A DNA stretch of 64,000 bases, from positions 1,209,001 to 1,273,000 of the forward strand of contig NZ_CP130318.1 in assembly GCF_032268605.1 (NCBI RefSeq), given 5' to 3'. Source of the DNA: Paenibacillus aurantius (lineage in GTDB: Bacteria > Bacillota > Bacilli > Paenibacillales > NBRC-103111). Shown here piece by piece: positions 33,908 through 42,664 of the stretch. Below the pieces are notes generated by a model. The model did not search any database, was not told the origin of the DNA, and saw nothing but the letters and a program-made list of their open reading frames with translations. Position 1 is the first letter of the stretch. Every line of letters begins with the position of its first letter. The position numbers and the translations under genes were made by a program.

Positions 33908-34189
33908 GTGAATAAAGTTTTCGTGGAATACCGGATTGACGGAGAAGCGCGGGAGGACTATTTGCAGTTTATGCAAAGCATGGGGGAAGGGGCACGGTTT
34001 GAGCTGTATGAGGGCACCGACCAGCCCAACCTGTTCGTGGAACTATGGTCCGGGCTCGATAAAGAAGGCTACCTCAGGCTGAAGGAGGAGCGTCTGAACG
34101 AGGAGACCGGTCCATGGGCGAAGCTTAACGGAATGGTGTCCGGGGGCAAGGACAAGGTTCATATTTGGCATTTTCAAAAAGTAAGATAG
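33908..34189 (+). CDS. Hypothetical protein (93 aa)
   Basis: Not firmly recognised. The compact alpha/beta pattern (KVFVEYRIDGEAREDYLQFMQS, FELYEGTDQPNLFVELWSGL, KVHIWHFQKV) looks like a ferredoxin-like fold of the antibiotic-monooxygenase or NIPSNAP kind, but there is no diagnostic residue. GTG 33908 is used as start with GGAG seven bases upstream; the longer frame from 33809 runs through the promoter region shared with the YfhP-like gene. Confidence 0.6.
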   Translation: MNKVFVEYRIDGEAREDYLQFMQSMGEGARFELYEGTDQPNLFVELWSGLDKEGYLRLKEERLNEETGPWAKLNGMVSGGKDKVHIWHFQKVR

Positions 34190-34203
34190 TCCATCTTTTC
34201 AAG

Positions 34204-34217
34204 CATGGATATCCATG
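34204..34217. promoter_or_regulatory. 14-bp palindrome upstream of the ABC exporter operon
   Basis: CATGGATATCCATG is perfectly symmetric and lies about 30 bases ahead of a TATAGT (34244-34249) that could be a -10 box. It may be an operator; chance is not excluded. Confidence 0.3.
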
Positions 34218-34277
34218 GTTTCCTTCTTCCTTTCGTTATAACCTATAGTATGGAAAAGGAAGGAAGGGGGAGACCGG

Positions 34278-36122
34278 ATGAAAAAAAAGTCAATATTCCG
34301 CGCCTATATCGCGGAGAATCGTTGGGCTTATTTACTGGGAGCGGGGCTCGTTACCGTTTCCTGCCTGATGCAGCTGTTTATCCCTAACCTTCTCGGGAGA
34401 TTCACGGACGGGCTGGAGCAGCGCGTGCTAACGTACCAAGAAGCAATCGGGTATGCCGCCGGTATGATCGGGGCGGGATTCGGGGTTGCTTTTTTTCGTT
34501 CCACGGGGAGAATTTATCTCTTCCGGATGTCGCGCAGGCTCGAGATGCAGGTGAGGGGAAGCCTCTTTTCCCATTGGGAGAGGCTGTCGGCGCCCTATTT
34601 CAACAACCAGCGGATCGGGGACCTGATGTCGCACGCCATATCAGATGTAAACGTCATCCGGGAGACCACCATGGGGGGCCTGTTCAACATTCTGGAGGCT
34701 GTGGTGCTCATTACGATTACCGTCGTGGCCATGGTCTCTTCGGTGAATCCGTGGCTTACGCTGCTCACAATGCTGCCTCTGCCGATGCTGAGCATTCTGG
34801 CCTATTCCTTCAATAAAAAGATCCAGAGGCAGTCGGCCGACGTGCAGCAGGCCGTGGGGGATCTGACGAGCCGGGTTCAGGAATTTACCGCCGGCATCCG
34901 GGTCGTGAAGGCTTTTGTTCAAGAGAAAGAGGAGAGGGCGTTGTTCACGAAGGATAATCAGCGCGCGGTTGCCCTTAACCGCCGGTTCGTCCGGTCCAAC
35001 TCCTTGTTCGGTTCGCTCTCTTCGGCGATCGTGGGGCTGAGCTTCCTCGTGTCGGTCGTGTTCGGGGGGATTCTTGTGCTGAACGGAACGATTACGCTCG
35101 GAGAGTTCGTCGCCTTCAATACGTATCTTTCCCTTCTCATGGGGCCGATCGAGAACCTGGGTAAGGTCGTCAATCAGCTTCAGCGCGGGAAAGCGTCGGA
35201 GGACCGGATTCTCGCCATTCTGAATACGGAGCCGGACGTGGTCGACGATGTATCGGCCGATCCCCGGATTACGTCGCTGCAGGGGGGAATCGAGGTAAGA
35301 AATTTGACCTTCAGCTATCCGGAGGCCAAGGAACCGACGCTCAAGAACATCTCCCTGCACGTCCCGAAGGGCTCGAGTCTCGCCATCGTCGGCCGGGTCG
35401 GGAGCGGCAAAAGCACCCTCGTGCATCTGCTCGTGCGGCTGTACAATCCGCCTAAAGGCACCCTGTTCATCGACGGAAATGACATTCATGAGATTCCGCT
35501 GCAGACCCTCCGGAGCCAGATCGGGATCGTTCCGCAGGATCAGTTCCTCTTCTCCTCCACCATCCGGGATAACATCAGCTTCGATCCCCGCCCGTATACC
35601 GAGGACGAGGTGGTGCGGGCTTCCCGGATCGCTCAGGTGTACGATAATATCATTGAGTTTCCAAATAAATTCGATACGGCGCTCGGCGAAAGGGGGATCA
35701 GCCTCTCCGGCGGCCAGCGGCAGCGGGTGAGCATCGCGCGTGCCCTCATCAAGAAGCCGTCGATTCTGATCTTCGACGACAGCCTGTCCGCCGTGGATAC
35801 GATCACCGAGGATCTCATCCTCGAAGGGCTTCATTCGGTCATGGAGGACCGGACCACGATCATTATCGGTCACCGGATTTCCTCCGTTCAGGCGGCCGAT
35901 CAAATCATCGTCTTGGACGAGGGGCGGATTATCGAGCGGGGAACGCATAATGAGCTGCTGGCGCTGAACGGCCTTTACGCGGATATTCACCGCAAGCAGC
36001 TGCTCGAGGAGGAAGCGGAGAAGCTTCCGCCGGACGGCGCCGACGGGCCGGAGGCGGAGATTGCCGCCGGGGCGGCGCGGAATCCGGATTATAACCGGCG
36101 GGGAGGAGCAGCGGGGGCATGA
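34278..36122 (+). CDS. ABC exporter half, BmrC/YheI-like (degenerate catalytic residue)
   Basis: 614 residues: six transmembrane helices (1-320) then an ATPase domain. Walker A is GRVGSGKST, the signature LSGGQRQR is intact, and Walker B is ILIFDDS, with aspartate where the catalytic glutamate should be. In heterodimeric exporters such a subunit contributes the non-hydrolysing site, while its good signature completes the active site with the partner's Walker motifs. AAGGAAGGGGGAG precedes the ATG. The stop overlaps the next start by four bases (ATGA). The final ~40 residues are a low-complexity Pro/Ala/Gly tail. Likely substrates are drugs or lipophilic toxins. Confidence 0.9.
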   Translation: MKKKSIFRAYIAENRWAYLLGAGLVTVSCLMQLFIPNLLGRFTDGLEQRVLTYQEAIGYAAGMIGAGFGVAFFRSTGRIYLFRMSRRLEMQVRGSLFSHWERLSAPYFNNQRIGDLMSHAISDVNVIRETTMGGLFNILEAVVLITITVVAMVSSVNPWLTLLTMLPLPMLSILAYSFNKKIQRQSADVQQAVGDLTSRVQEFTAGIRVVKAFVQEKEERALFTKDNQRAVALNRRFVRSNSLFGSLSSAIVGLSFLVSVVFGGILVLNGTITLGEFVAFNTYLSLLMGPIENLGKVVNQLQRGKASEDRILAILNTEPDVVDDVSADPRITSLQGGIEVRNLTFSYPEAKEPTLKNISLHVPKGSSLAIVGRVGSGKSTLVHLLVRLYNPPKGTLFIDGNDIHEIPLQTLRSQIGIVPQDQFLFSSTIRDNISFDPRPYTEDEVVRASRIAQVYDNIIEFPNKFDTALGERGISLSGGQRQRVSIARALIKKPSILIFDDSLSAVDTITEDLILEGLHSVMEDRTTIIIGHRISSVQAADQIIVLDEGRIIERGTHNELLALNGLYADIHRKQLLEEEAEKLPPDGADGPEAEIAAGAARNPDYNRRGGAAGA

Positions 36123-38230
36123 ACATTCATAAAGAGAAAGAAAGAGTAGACTTCACCGATTCCCAGCTGCTCGGGCGGCTGCTGGCTTTTGCCAAGCCGT
36201 ACTGGAAAATGATCGGCCTCTGCCTGGTCCTGGCCATCTTGATCGTGGTCGCGGACCTGGCGCGTCCTTACCTGCTCAAGCTCGCCATCGACGAGCACAT
36301 TCACGGGCTGAACCGGCCGATGCTCTCCGATACGGCAGACAAGACGGAAGAGCTTGCCCGGTTCGGAGACGTCACCGAGGTGGACGGCCGGGTGTACGTG
36401 CGGGTGCCGGAAGACGCGGACCTGACGAATCTGCCTTCCACCGCGGCCAAACGGCAGATCGTAGAGGTGAACGACCGGGAGTACATGGCGGAAGGCTGGC
36501 TTCCGGCGGGCAAGAAGGAAGCCCCTGAGGTTAGGAAGGACGCGGGCGGGAAAACCGAGCTTGTGATGAGCGGCCAGACCTACCCGGCCGTTCCGCTTGA
36601 GGCCGAGCAGGTCAAGGCCTTCCGCCAGCACGATTACCGGGGCTTCGTGAACCTGGGGGTGCTGTTCCTGATTACGGTCGTGGTGTCTTCCGTTCTGAAC
36701 TATGTTCAGGGCAATCTGCTTCAATATACCGGGCAGACGATCATCTTCAACATCCGGGAGAAGCTGTTCACCCACCTGAGCCGGATGTCGATGTCGTTCT
36801 TCGACCGCAATCCGGTAGGGCGGCTTGTGGTCCGCGTCACCCAGGATACGGAGTCCCTTAACCAGCTGTACTCGCAAGTGGTCGTCAACCTGATCAAAGA
36901 CGTCATCGTCGTGATCGGAATCGTGATCATTATGCTTCAGATGAGCCTGAAGCTTTCTCTGCTTGCTTTTGCCGTGCTTCCGGTGCTGGCGCTCATGACC
37001 TTCTATTACCGCAAGGTGGTCCGGGAGGCGCAGCGCCGGGCCCGGCTGATTCTGTCCCGGCTGAATTCCTTTCTTGCCGAGAATCTGTCCGGAATCCGCA
37101 TCACCCAGCTGTTTATCCGGGAGGAGCGGCAGTGGGAGCAGTTCGACAGCCACAACACGGCCTATTACAAAGCGGGAATGAAAGGCACGGTCATCAACTC
37201 GATTTTTCAGCCGGCGATCGGCTTCATGGGCAACCTCGCCATTGCGCTCCTCATCTGGTATGGGGGCCTCAATGTCATCGAAGGAGGCATTACCTTCGGG
37301 GTGGTCTACGCCTTTACGCAGTACATCCGCCAGTTCTTCCAGCCGCTCATGAGCCTCGCGGAGAAATACAACCAGATCCAGACCTCCATGGTCGGTGCGG
37401 AAAGAATCTTCGACATGCTCGATGAGAAGCCGGGCATGGCCGAGCCGGAGCAGCCCGTCCCGCTGCCGAAGCAGGTGCGCGGGGAGATCGAATTCGAGAA
37501 CGTGTGGTTCGCCTACACGAACGAGGACTGGGTGCTGAAGGACGTCAGCTTCAAGATTGAGCCGGGCCAGACGATCGCCTTCGTCGGGGCGACCGGCGCC
37601 GGGAAGAGCTCGATCATTCAGCTGATCAACCGGTTCTACGACATCCAGAAAGGCTCGATCAAGCTGGACGGGGTGGACATCCGCCGCATCCCGCTCGACG
37701 AGCTTCGCCGCTGCATCAGTGTGGTGCAGCAGGATGTCTTCCTGTTCACTGGCGACATCGCCTCGAACATCCGGTTGAACGATCCCTCCATCACGGATGC
37801 CCAGATCGAGCAGGCGGCCCGCATGGTGCACATGGACGACTTCATCCGCCGGCAGCCGCTCGGCTACCATACGCCGCTTGGAGAGCGCGGGGTCAGCCTG
37901 TCGCTCGGCCAGCGGCAGCTGCTGTCCTTTGCCCGGGCGATCGCCTTCAAGCCGCAAATCCTTATTCTCGACGAAGCGACGTCGAACATCGATACCGAAA
38001 CGGAGCTGATCGTCCAGGACGCGCTCCACCGTATCTCCAAGGGCCGGACGACGATGATCGTCGCCCACCGCTTGTCCACCATCCAGCATGCCGACCAGAT
38101 CATCGTCATGCACAAAGGACGGGTCCGGGAGATCGGCAGCCACTATCAGCTGCTGGCGCAGAAGGGGTACTATTACCGCCTGTTCGAGCTTCAGTACAAG
38201 GACCAGCGGGGGCTGAAGACGGCGGAATAG
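36119..38230 (+). CDS. ABC exporter half, BmrD/YheH-like (canonical Walker B, altered signature)
   Basis: 703 residues, longer than usual because of a ~120-residue extracytoplasmic insertion between the first two membrane helices (LNRPMLSDTADKTEE to QVKAFRQHDYR), a hallmark of YheH/BmrD. The ATPase domain has Walker A GATGAGKSS and a canonical Walker B ILILDEAT, but the signature reads LSLGQ instead of LSGGQ. This is the exact complement of the defects in the upstream partner, so the pair forms one active and one degenerate ATP site. Translation is coupled by ATGA overlap. Confidence 0.92.
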   Translation: MNIHKEKERVDFTDSQLLGRLLAFAKPYWKMIGLCLVLAILIVVADLARPYLLKLAIDEHIHGLNRPMLSDTADKTEELARFGDVTEVDGRVYVRVPEDADLTNLPSTAAKRQIVEVNDREYMAEGWLPAGKKEAPEVRKDAGGKTELVMSGQTYPAVPLEAEQVKAFRQHDYRGFVNLGVLFLITVVVSSVLNYVQGNLLQYTGQTIIFNIREKLFTHLSRMSMSFFDRNPVGRLVVRVTQDTESLNQLYSQVVVNLIKDVIVVIGIVIIMLQMSLKLSLLAFAVLPVLALMTFYYRKVVREAQRRARLILSRLNSFLAENLSGIRITQLFIREERQWEQFDSHNTAYYKAGMKGTVINSIFQPAIGFMGNLAIALLIWYGGLNVIEGGITFGVVYAFTQYIRQFFQPLMSLAEKYNQIQTSMVGAERIFDMLDEKPGMAEPEQPVPLPKQVRGEIEFENVWFAYTNEDWVLKDVSFKIEPGQTIAFVGATGAGKSSIIQLINRFYDIQKGSIKLDGVDIRRIPLDELRRCISVVQQDVFLFTGDIASNIRLNDPSITDAQIEQAARMVHMDDFIRRQPLGYHTPLGERGVSLSLGQRQLLSFARAIAFKPQILILDEATSNIDTETELIVQDALHRISKGRTTMIVAHRLSTIQHADQIIVMHKGRVREIGSHYQLLAQKGYYYRLFELQYKDQRGLKTAE

Positions 38231-38255
38231 CCTAACGCCTCTCGCGAAAAATGAG

Positions 38256-38302
38256 AACCCGCAAGACGGACACTTCCAAAGTGACGGTCTTGCGGGTTTT
38301 TG
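38256..38302 (+). terminator. Terminator of the ABC exporter operon
   Basis: AACCCGCAAGAC and GGTCTTGCGGGTT pair around an inner ACACTT/AAGTG arm, followed by TTTTTG. Confidence 0.85.
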
Positions 38303-38473
38303 TTCTTCTGTCCGGCCTTGAGAGCTGCGAGACCGCCTACGAGCCCTAACGCGCTAAGGACTCGCGGGTTTCCTTTGTTCAGATGAGCAATCGGGAAGAA
38401 AACCCGGGGACAGGCTGATGGTAAGGTTAAGGGGGAGCGGGATGACTGAAAAGCGACTGAAGGAGGAGCAATA

Positions 38474-39055
38474 ATGAAAACATGGCTTCTTTTGCTGCAG
38501 GGCGGTGGGAAAGGGGCTTATGAGGCGGATCGAAAGCTGGCGGAGAATCTGAGAATGCACTTGGGCGAGGAAATGGAGGTCGTCTATCCGCAGATGCCGG
38601 ATGAGGACAGGCCGGATTACCGGGCTTGGCGGGACAGGGTGGCCGGGATCCTGATGTCCCGGGGAGGAAGGGCGATTTGGGCGGGACATTCTCTTGGGGC
38701 GTCCTTCCTGCTGAAGTATCTTTCGGAGGAGGAGCCGCCAACTCCCCCAGCAGGTGTTTTTCTGATAGCCCCGCCTTATTGGGGAGCAGAGGGATGGGAG
38801 GTAGAGGAATACCGTCTGTGCGAAGGCTCCGAGCGTAAGCTGACCGGTTACCGGCCCATAGTCTTCTACCACAGCCGGGATGATAAGATAGTGCCCTGCT
38901 CGCATCTGGCCCTTTATGCCGGGAAGCTTCCGCATGCGCATACCCGGGAATTCATGGACAGGGGGCATCAGTTTACCGGCAACCTATCGGAAGTGGCGGA
39001 TGATATCCGTCTACTGGTTTTAGAAGAACAACGGGGCAGTGCCCGGCCTATTTGA
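38474..39055 (+). CDS. Small alpha/beta serine hydrolase
   Basis: 193-residue hydrolase of the RBBP9/YdeN or alpha/beta type. The nucleophile elbow is GHSLGAS; the acid is in YHSRDDKIVP and the histidine in DRGHQF, giving a full triad. The start follows AAGGAGGAGC. Substrate unknown; esters are typical. It stands before the AraC gene, with 86 bases between, and may or may not share its transcript. Confidence 0.8.
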   Translation: MKTWLLLLQGGGKGAYEADRKLAENLRMHLGEEMEVVYPQMPDEDRPDYRAWRDRVAGILMSRGGRAIWAGHSLGASFLLKYLSEEEPPTPPAGVFLIAPPYWGAEGWEVEEYRLCEGSERKLTGYRPIVFYHSRDDKIVPCSHLALYAGKLPHAHTREFMDRGHQFTGNLSEVADDIRLLVLEEQRGSARPI

Positions 39056-39141
39056 TAAGGCAGCACTACATTTCCTTACTTGCCCCGACCGGCCCTCATC
39101 CGGTAAGGTTAAACCAGAAGGGTCAGACGGGAGGGGCCAGC

Positions 39142-40080
39142 ATGTCAAGCTTGACGAGCATGAATGTTGCCGCAAAAACGGCAAGCGGGTTAAACGAGGC
39201 AGCCAACAGCCTGTACCGGCCGGAGCTGCTGGCAGAGGAGTACCGCCCCCGCGTTAGCGCTTATTATTTCCGTCAATGGGAAGGATTCCGGATGGACGCC
39301 CACTCCCATGATCGGGTTGAGATCATGTACGTCCTGAAGGGAGCCTGTGTCGTGGATACCGAAGGGGCTTCCCTTTCCCTGAAGAAGGGGGACTTCGTCC
39401 TGCTTGACGCCAACGTGAGCCACAATCTGCTCGTGGGCGATCCCTGCCGTATGCTGAATGTAGAATTCGAATTTGCGTCAGGCGGAGGCGTTGGCCTCTG
39501 CCTTCGGGAACTGGCCGCAGGAGGGGAGGAGCTCGGCCGGTTTCTGGCCAAGCCCAGGCCATTCTGGCTGCTGAAGGACGACGGGGAAGTGTATCCCACC
39601 TTAAAAAGTCTCGTGCTGGAGCTGTCCGAACGAAGGGGAAGCCGCGATACGATGGTGCAGCTCCTTCTCTCGCGGCTCATTCTTCAAATAGCACGGATGG
39701 CCGAAGAAACGGATACGGAGGGGGCGAGCCCGGCTTCTTCTTACTTCCGCAAAACGACGGAGTATATTCACTCCCACTATGACTGCGACCTTCAGCTGAA
39801 GGACATAGCCGGGGCGGTCAGCCTGCATCCGGGTTACCTCCACCGTGTGTTCAAGGCGTCAGCCGGCTGTACGGTGATGGAATACCTGACCAAGGTCCGG
39901 GTGGAGAAGGCCCGGATGCTGCTCGCCCATTCGGATATCCCGGTAATCGACATCTCATGCTATATCGGCATGAACAGCCGTCAGTATTTCAGCGCCGTAT
40001 TCAAGAAGCACACCGGCCAGACGCCGGCCGGGTACCGCCGCACCTTCCGGACCCATCAGGGAGCGGAGACGGAAGGTTAA
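39142..40080 (+). CDS. AraC family transcriptional regulator with cupin sensor
   Basis: 312 residues. Residues ~20-160 form a cupin sugar-sensing domain (MDAHSHDRVEIMYVLKGACVVDTEG, KKGDFVLLDANVSHNLL). The last ~100 residues are the double helix-turn-helix (CDLQLKDIAGAVSLHPGYLHRVFK and DIPVIDISCYIGMNSRQYFSAVFKKHTGQTPAGYRR). GGGAGGGG lies before ATG 39142; the longer frame from 39052 overlaps the hydrolase gene. It is directly upstream of the GH4 gene and most likely activates it in response to a sugar. Confidence 0.9.
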   Translation: MSSLTSMNVAAKTASGLNEAANSLYRPELLAEEYRPRVSAYYFRQWEGFRMDAHSHDRVEIMYVLKGACVVDTEGASLSLKKGDFVLLDANVSHNLLVGDPCRMLNVEFEFASGGGVGLCLRELAAGGEELGRFLAKPRPFWLLKDDGEVYPTLKSLVLELSERRGSRDTMVQLLLSRLILQIARMAEETDTEGASPASSYFRKTTEYIHSHYDCDLQLKDIAGAVSLHPGYLHRVFKASAGCTVMEYLTKVRVEKARMLLAHSDIPVIDISCYIGMNSRQYFSAVFKKHTGQTPAGYRRTFRTHQGAETEG

Positions 40081-40192
40081 GATTTTATACCTTTTGGCAC
40101 GGAACAAGTCAAGATCGTGAAAACCGTTTCTTTCCCCATATGCTACGATTTCAGGGAGATCTAATTCTGGAAGCGTAAGGAGGAAGGAAACC

Positions 40193-41695
40193 ATGGCATT
40201 CAAAATAGCTTTCATCGGAGCCGGGAGCATCGGCTTCACGCGCGGGCTGCTGCGTGACCTGCTGTCCGTGCCGGAATTCGCCGAAACCGAGGTGGCGTTT
40301 ACCGATATCAACCCTCACAATCTCGACATGGTGACCCGGCTCTGCCAGAGGGACATCGATGAGAACGGGCTGCCGATCCGCATTCAGGCGACAACCGACC
40401 GGCGCGAGGCTCTAAAGGGGGCCAACTATGTTTTCGTAACGATCCGCGTCGGCGGGCTGGAGGCTTTCCAGACGGACGTGGACATTCCGCTCCGGTACGG
40501 CGTCGACCAGTGTGTGGGCGATACGCTTTGCGCCGGCGGGATCATGTACGGGCAGCGGGGCATCGCCGTTATGCTCGGGATTTGCAAAGACATTCGGGAA
40601 GTGGCGGGGCCCGGGTGCCTGCTGCTGAACTATGCCAATCCGATGGCTATGCTCACCTGGGCGTGCAACAAGTACGGCGGCGTACGCACGATCGGGCTGT
40701 GCCACGGGGTCCAGGGAGGACACCGGCAGATCGCTAAGGCGCTCGGACTCGAGAAGAATGAGGTCGACATCATCTGCGCAGGCATCAACCATCAGACCTG
40801 GTACATTCAGGTGAAGCACAACGGGGAGGACATGACCGGACGCCTGCTTGAGGCGTTCGAGAATCATCCCGAATACAGCCAAACGGAGAAGGTCCGGATC
40901 GACATGCTGAGGCGCTTCGGCTATTACAGCACGGAATCGAACGGCCATCTAAGCGAATACCTTCCTTGGTACCGTAAGCGTCCGGAGGAGATCAAGGACT
41001 GGATCGATCTGGGAAGCTGGATCAATGGAGAAACGGGAGGATACCTCCGCGTATGCACGGAGGGCCGCCGCTGGTTCGAAACGGATTTTCCGAACTGGAT
41101 GAAGGAAGCGCCGGTCAAGTATGCACCGGAAGCCCGCGGCGAAGAGCACGGTTCCTACATCATCGAGGGGCTGGAGACGGGGCGTGTGTACCGCGGGCAT
41201 TTTAACGTGGTCAACAACGGGGTCATCTCCAATCTTCCGGACGATGCGATCATCGAGGCGCCGGGCTACGTGGACCGCAACGGCATCAGCATGCCGGTGG
41301 TCGGCGACCTTCCGCTCGGCTGCGCCGCGGTTTGCCAAGCCAGCATCTCGGTGCAGCGGCTTGCCGTAGAAGCGGCCGTACATGGAGACGACCGGCTGCT
41401 TAGGCAGGCGTTCCTGATGGATCCGCTGGTCGGGGCGGTCTGCAACCCGAAAGAGGTGTGGCAGATGGTCGACGAGATGCTGGCCGCGCAGGAGGCGTGG
41501 CTGCCGCAATACGGGGAGGCCATCCAGGCGGCCAAAGCCCGTCTGGCTTCGGGCCCGCTCGTGCCGACCCGGGATTACCGTGGAGCGGCCCGTCTTGAGG
41601 TGAAGACGGTGGAGGAGATGCGGAAGAACCGCGAGGAAGCGAACAAGAACGCCGGAGAATCGGATAAAGCGCTGGAGCGTCCGGCGGCGAAATAA
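40193..41695 (+). CDS. Glycoside hydrolase family 4 (alpha-galactosidase/alpha-glucosidase type)
   Basis: NAD- and Mn-dependent glycosidase of 500 residues working by a redox-elimination mechanism. The N-terminal dinucleotide motif is GAGSIGFT; the metal ligands are C170 (LCHGVQ) and H200 (GINH), matching the C174/H203 pair of characterised GH4 enzymes. The closest named types are MelA alpha-galactosidase and LplD alpha-galacturonidase; which applies cannot be settled here. AAGGAGGAA precedes the ATG. It lies 112 bases after the AraC gene. The final 30 residues are a charged tail not needed for catalysis. Confidence 0.9.
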   Translation: MAFKIAFIGAGSIGFTRGLLRDLLSVPEFAETEVAFTDINPHNLDMVTRLCQRDIDENGLPIRIQATTDRREALKGANYVFVTIRVGGLEAFQTDVDIPLRYGVDQCVGDTLCAGGIMYGQRGIAVMLGICKDIREVAGPGCLLLNYANPMAMLTWACNKYGGVRTIGLCHGVQGGHRQIAKALGLEKNEVDIICAGINHQTWYIQVKHNGEDMTGRLLEAFENHPEYSQTEKVRIDMLRRFGYYSTESNGHLSEYLPWYRKRPEEIKDWIDLGSWINGETGGYLRVCTEGRRWFETDFPNWMKEAPVKYAPEARGEEHGSYIIEGLETGRVYRGHFNVVNNGVISNLPDDAIIEAPGYVDRNGISMPVVGDLPLGCAAVCQASISVQRLAVEAAVHGDDRLLRQAFLMDPLVGAVCNPKEVWQMVDEMLAAQEAWLPQYGEAIQAAKARLASGPLVPTRDYRGAARLEVKTVEEMRKNREEANKNAGESDKALERPAAK

Positions 41696-41787
41696 CGAGC
41701 CCGGCGTTAGCCGGGGCAGGCAGCGGATCGGAAGCGGGACCCCAGTCGAGGATGTTCCCCCAGGAAAGCCAGAATTTGCTCATGAAA

Positions 41788-41827
41788 GAACCTCCGTCTC
41801 TACATGAATGTAGAAACGGAGGTCTTT
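41788..41827. terminator. Bidirectional terminator between the GH4 gene and gerQ
   Basis: ACCTCCGT / ACGGAGGT with a further CTACAT/ATGTAG inner arm, flanked by AAAGA and TCTTTG; it lies between convergent genes. Confidence 0.75.
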
Positions 41828-41871
41828 GTCTTGCCTGATAAGGAAAAAGCTTTCCCGGTCTGCCGCGCCGG

Positions 41872-42513
41872 TTACCGGGCGCCCGGTCCGCTTCCGGCGC
41901 CGCCGCCCGCTGACCCGAAGGAGAGGGAATAGTTGAGCGGACCTTCAAAGGTGATGTAATCCAGGTTGACCATGAGCAGAAGAAAGCGGGTGCCGGTTTG
42001 CGGATCGCTGATGATGATGTGATCGCGGCCGGCCGCTTCCAGGCGGCCCTTGAAAATTTTGGCGTTCCACTCCTTATTGTTCTCGTACGTCATATAGAGG
42101 GTGGCGGTTTTGCCCAGATTCATCCGCAGAATGTTCTCGATGTAGGATTGCTCAAGCGGAGGCTGGGAAGCCTCGGCCGAGGCGACCGTTCCCCCCGACG
42201 GAGTCATAACGGCTCCCGACGGCACCGGGGGAGGCGTGCTTGTCGGGCTCATGCCCATGCCGGGCATCATGCCGGCTCCCATTCCTCCACCCATGCCCGC
42301 TCCCATGCCGGGCATCATGCCCGGTCCCATCCCCGGCATCATTCCGCCGCCCATTCCTGGGGCCATACCCGGATAACCCGGACCGTAGCCTCCGCCGCCG
42401 GGGTACCCCGGAGCCCCCATTCCGCCCGGAGCTTTGTTCGATGCTCCGCCGACCTGTCCCGGGAAGCCCATGTTGCCGATCTGGCCGGTCTTGCCTGGCT
42501 GGTACTGCATCAT
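41872..42513 (-). CDS. gerQ: Spore coat protein GerQ (Gly/Met/Pro-rich N-terminal region)
   Basis: 213 residues. The C-terminal ~85 residues are the GerQ core: EQSYIENILRMNLGKTATLYMTYENNKEWNAKIFKG, AAGRDHIIISDPQTGTRFLLLM, LDYITFEGPL. In B. subtilis GerQ is a coat protein cross-linked by transglutaminase and required for CwlJ localisation. Here the N-terminal ~120 residues are a glycine/methionine/proline-rich run (PGMGPGMMPGMGAGM and similar) in place of the glutamine-rich one of B. subtilis. I use ATG 42513, nine bases past GGGAGG. It follows cwlJ, as in Bacillus, with a repeat element between them. Confidence 0.9.
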   Translation of the reverse strand: MMQYQPGKTGQIGNMGFPGQVGGASNKAPGGMGAPGYPGGGGYGPGYPGMAPGMGGGMMPGMGPGMMPGMGAGMGGGMGAGMMPGMGMSPTSTPPPVPSGAVMTPSGGTVASAEASQPPLEQSYIENILRMNLGKTATLYMTYENNKEWNAKIFKGRLEAAGRDHIIISDPQTGTRFLLLMVNLDYITFEGPLNYSLSFGSAGGGAGSGPGAR

Positions 42514-42556
42514 CCGTTTCATTCCTCCCTTACTGACCATTCTTGTGCCAGCCTGC

Positions 42557-42568
42557 CGGATAAGGCAC
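42557..42568. repeat. Solo repeat end next to copy 3
   Basis: A complete right end CGGATAAGGCAC, two bases (TA) before the left end of copy 3. Together the two ends form a 26-bp perfect palindrome at 42557-42582. It looks like a remnant of a second element or a junction of tandem insertions. Confidence 0.7.
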
Positions 42569-42570
42569 TA

Positions 42571-42661
42571 GTGCCTTATCCGCAAATGAAGTTCTGCTTA
42601 CCTAGCGATTTTCGTGCGCCTACCGAGGTTTTCTCGCGAGCCTTGCTGCCGGATAAGGCAC
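42571..42661. repeat. Dispersed palindromic-end repeat, copy 3 (91 bp)
   Basis: Perfect 12-bp terminal inverted repeats (GTGCCTTATCCG / CGGATAAGGCAC), flanked on both sides by TA, and the same interior as copy 1 with scattered substitutions. It occupies the gap between cwlJ and gerQ, ending three bases before the cwlJ stop codon. Confidence 0.88.
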
Positions 42662-42664
42662 TAG

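Noticed and set aside
34205-34387. 60-codon ORF overlapping the exporter start, possible leader peptide as in bmrB
   Set aside because: It runs well into the transporter gene, lacks a ribosome-binding site and no attenuator hairpins are visible.
36089-38143. 684-codon minus-strand ORF opposite the ABC exporter
   Set aside because: A G+C-driven shadow of a clear ABC transporter gene.
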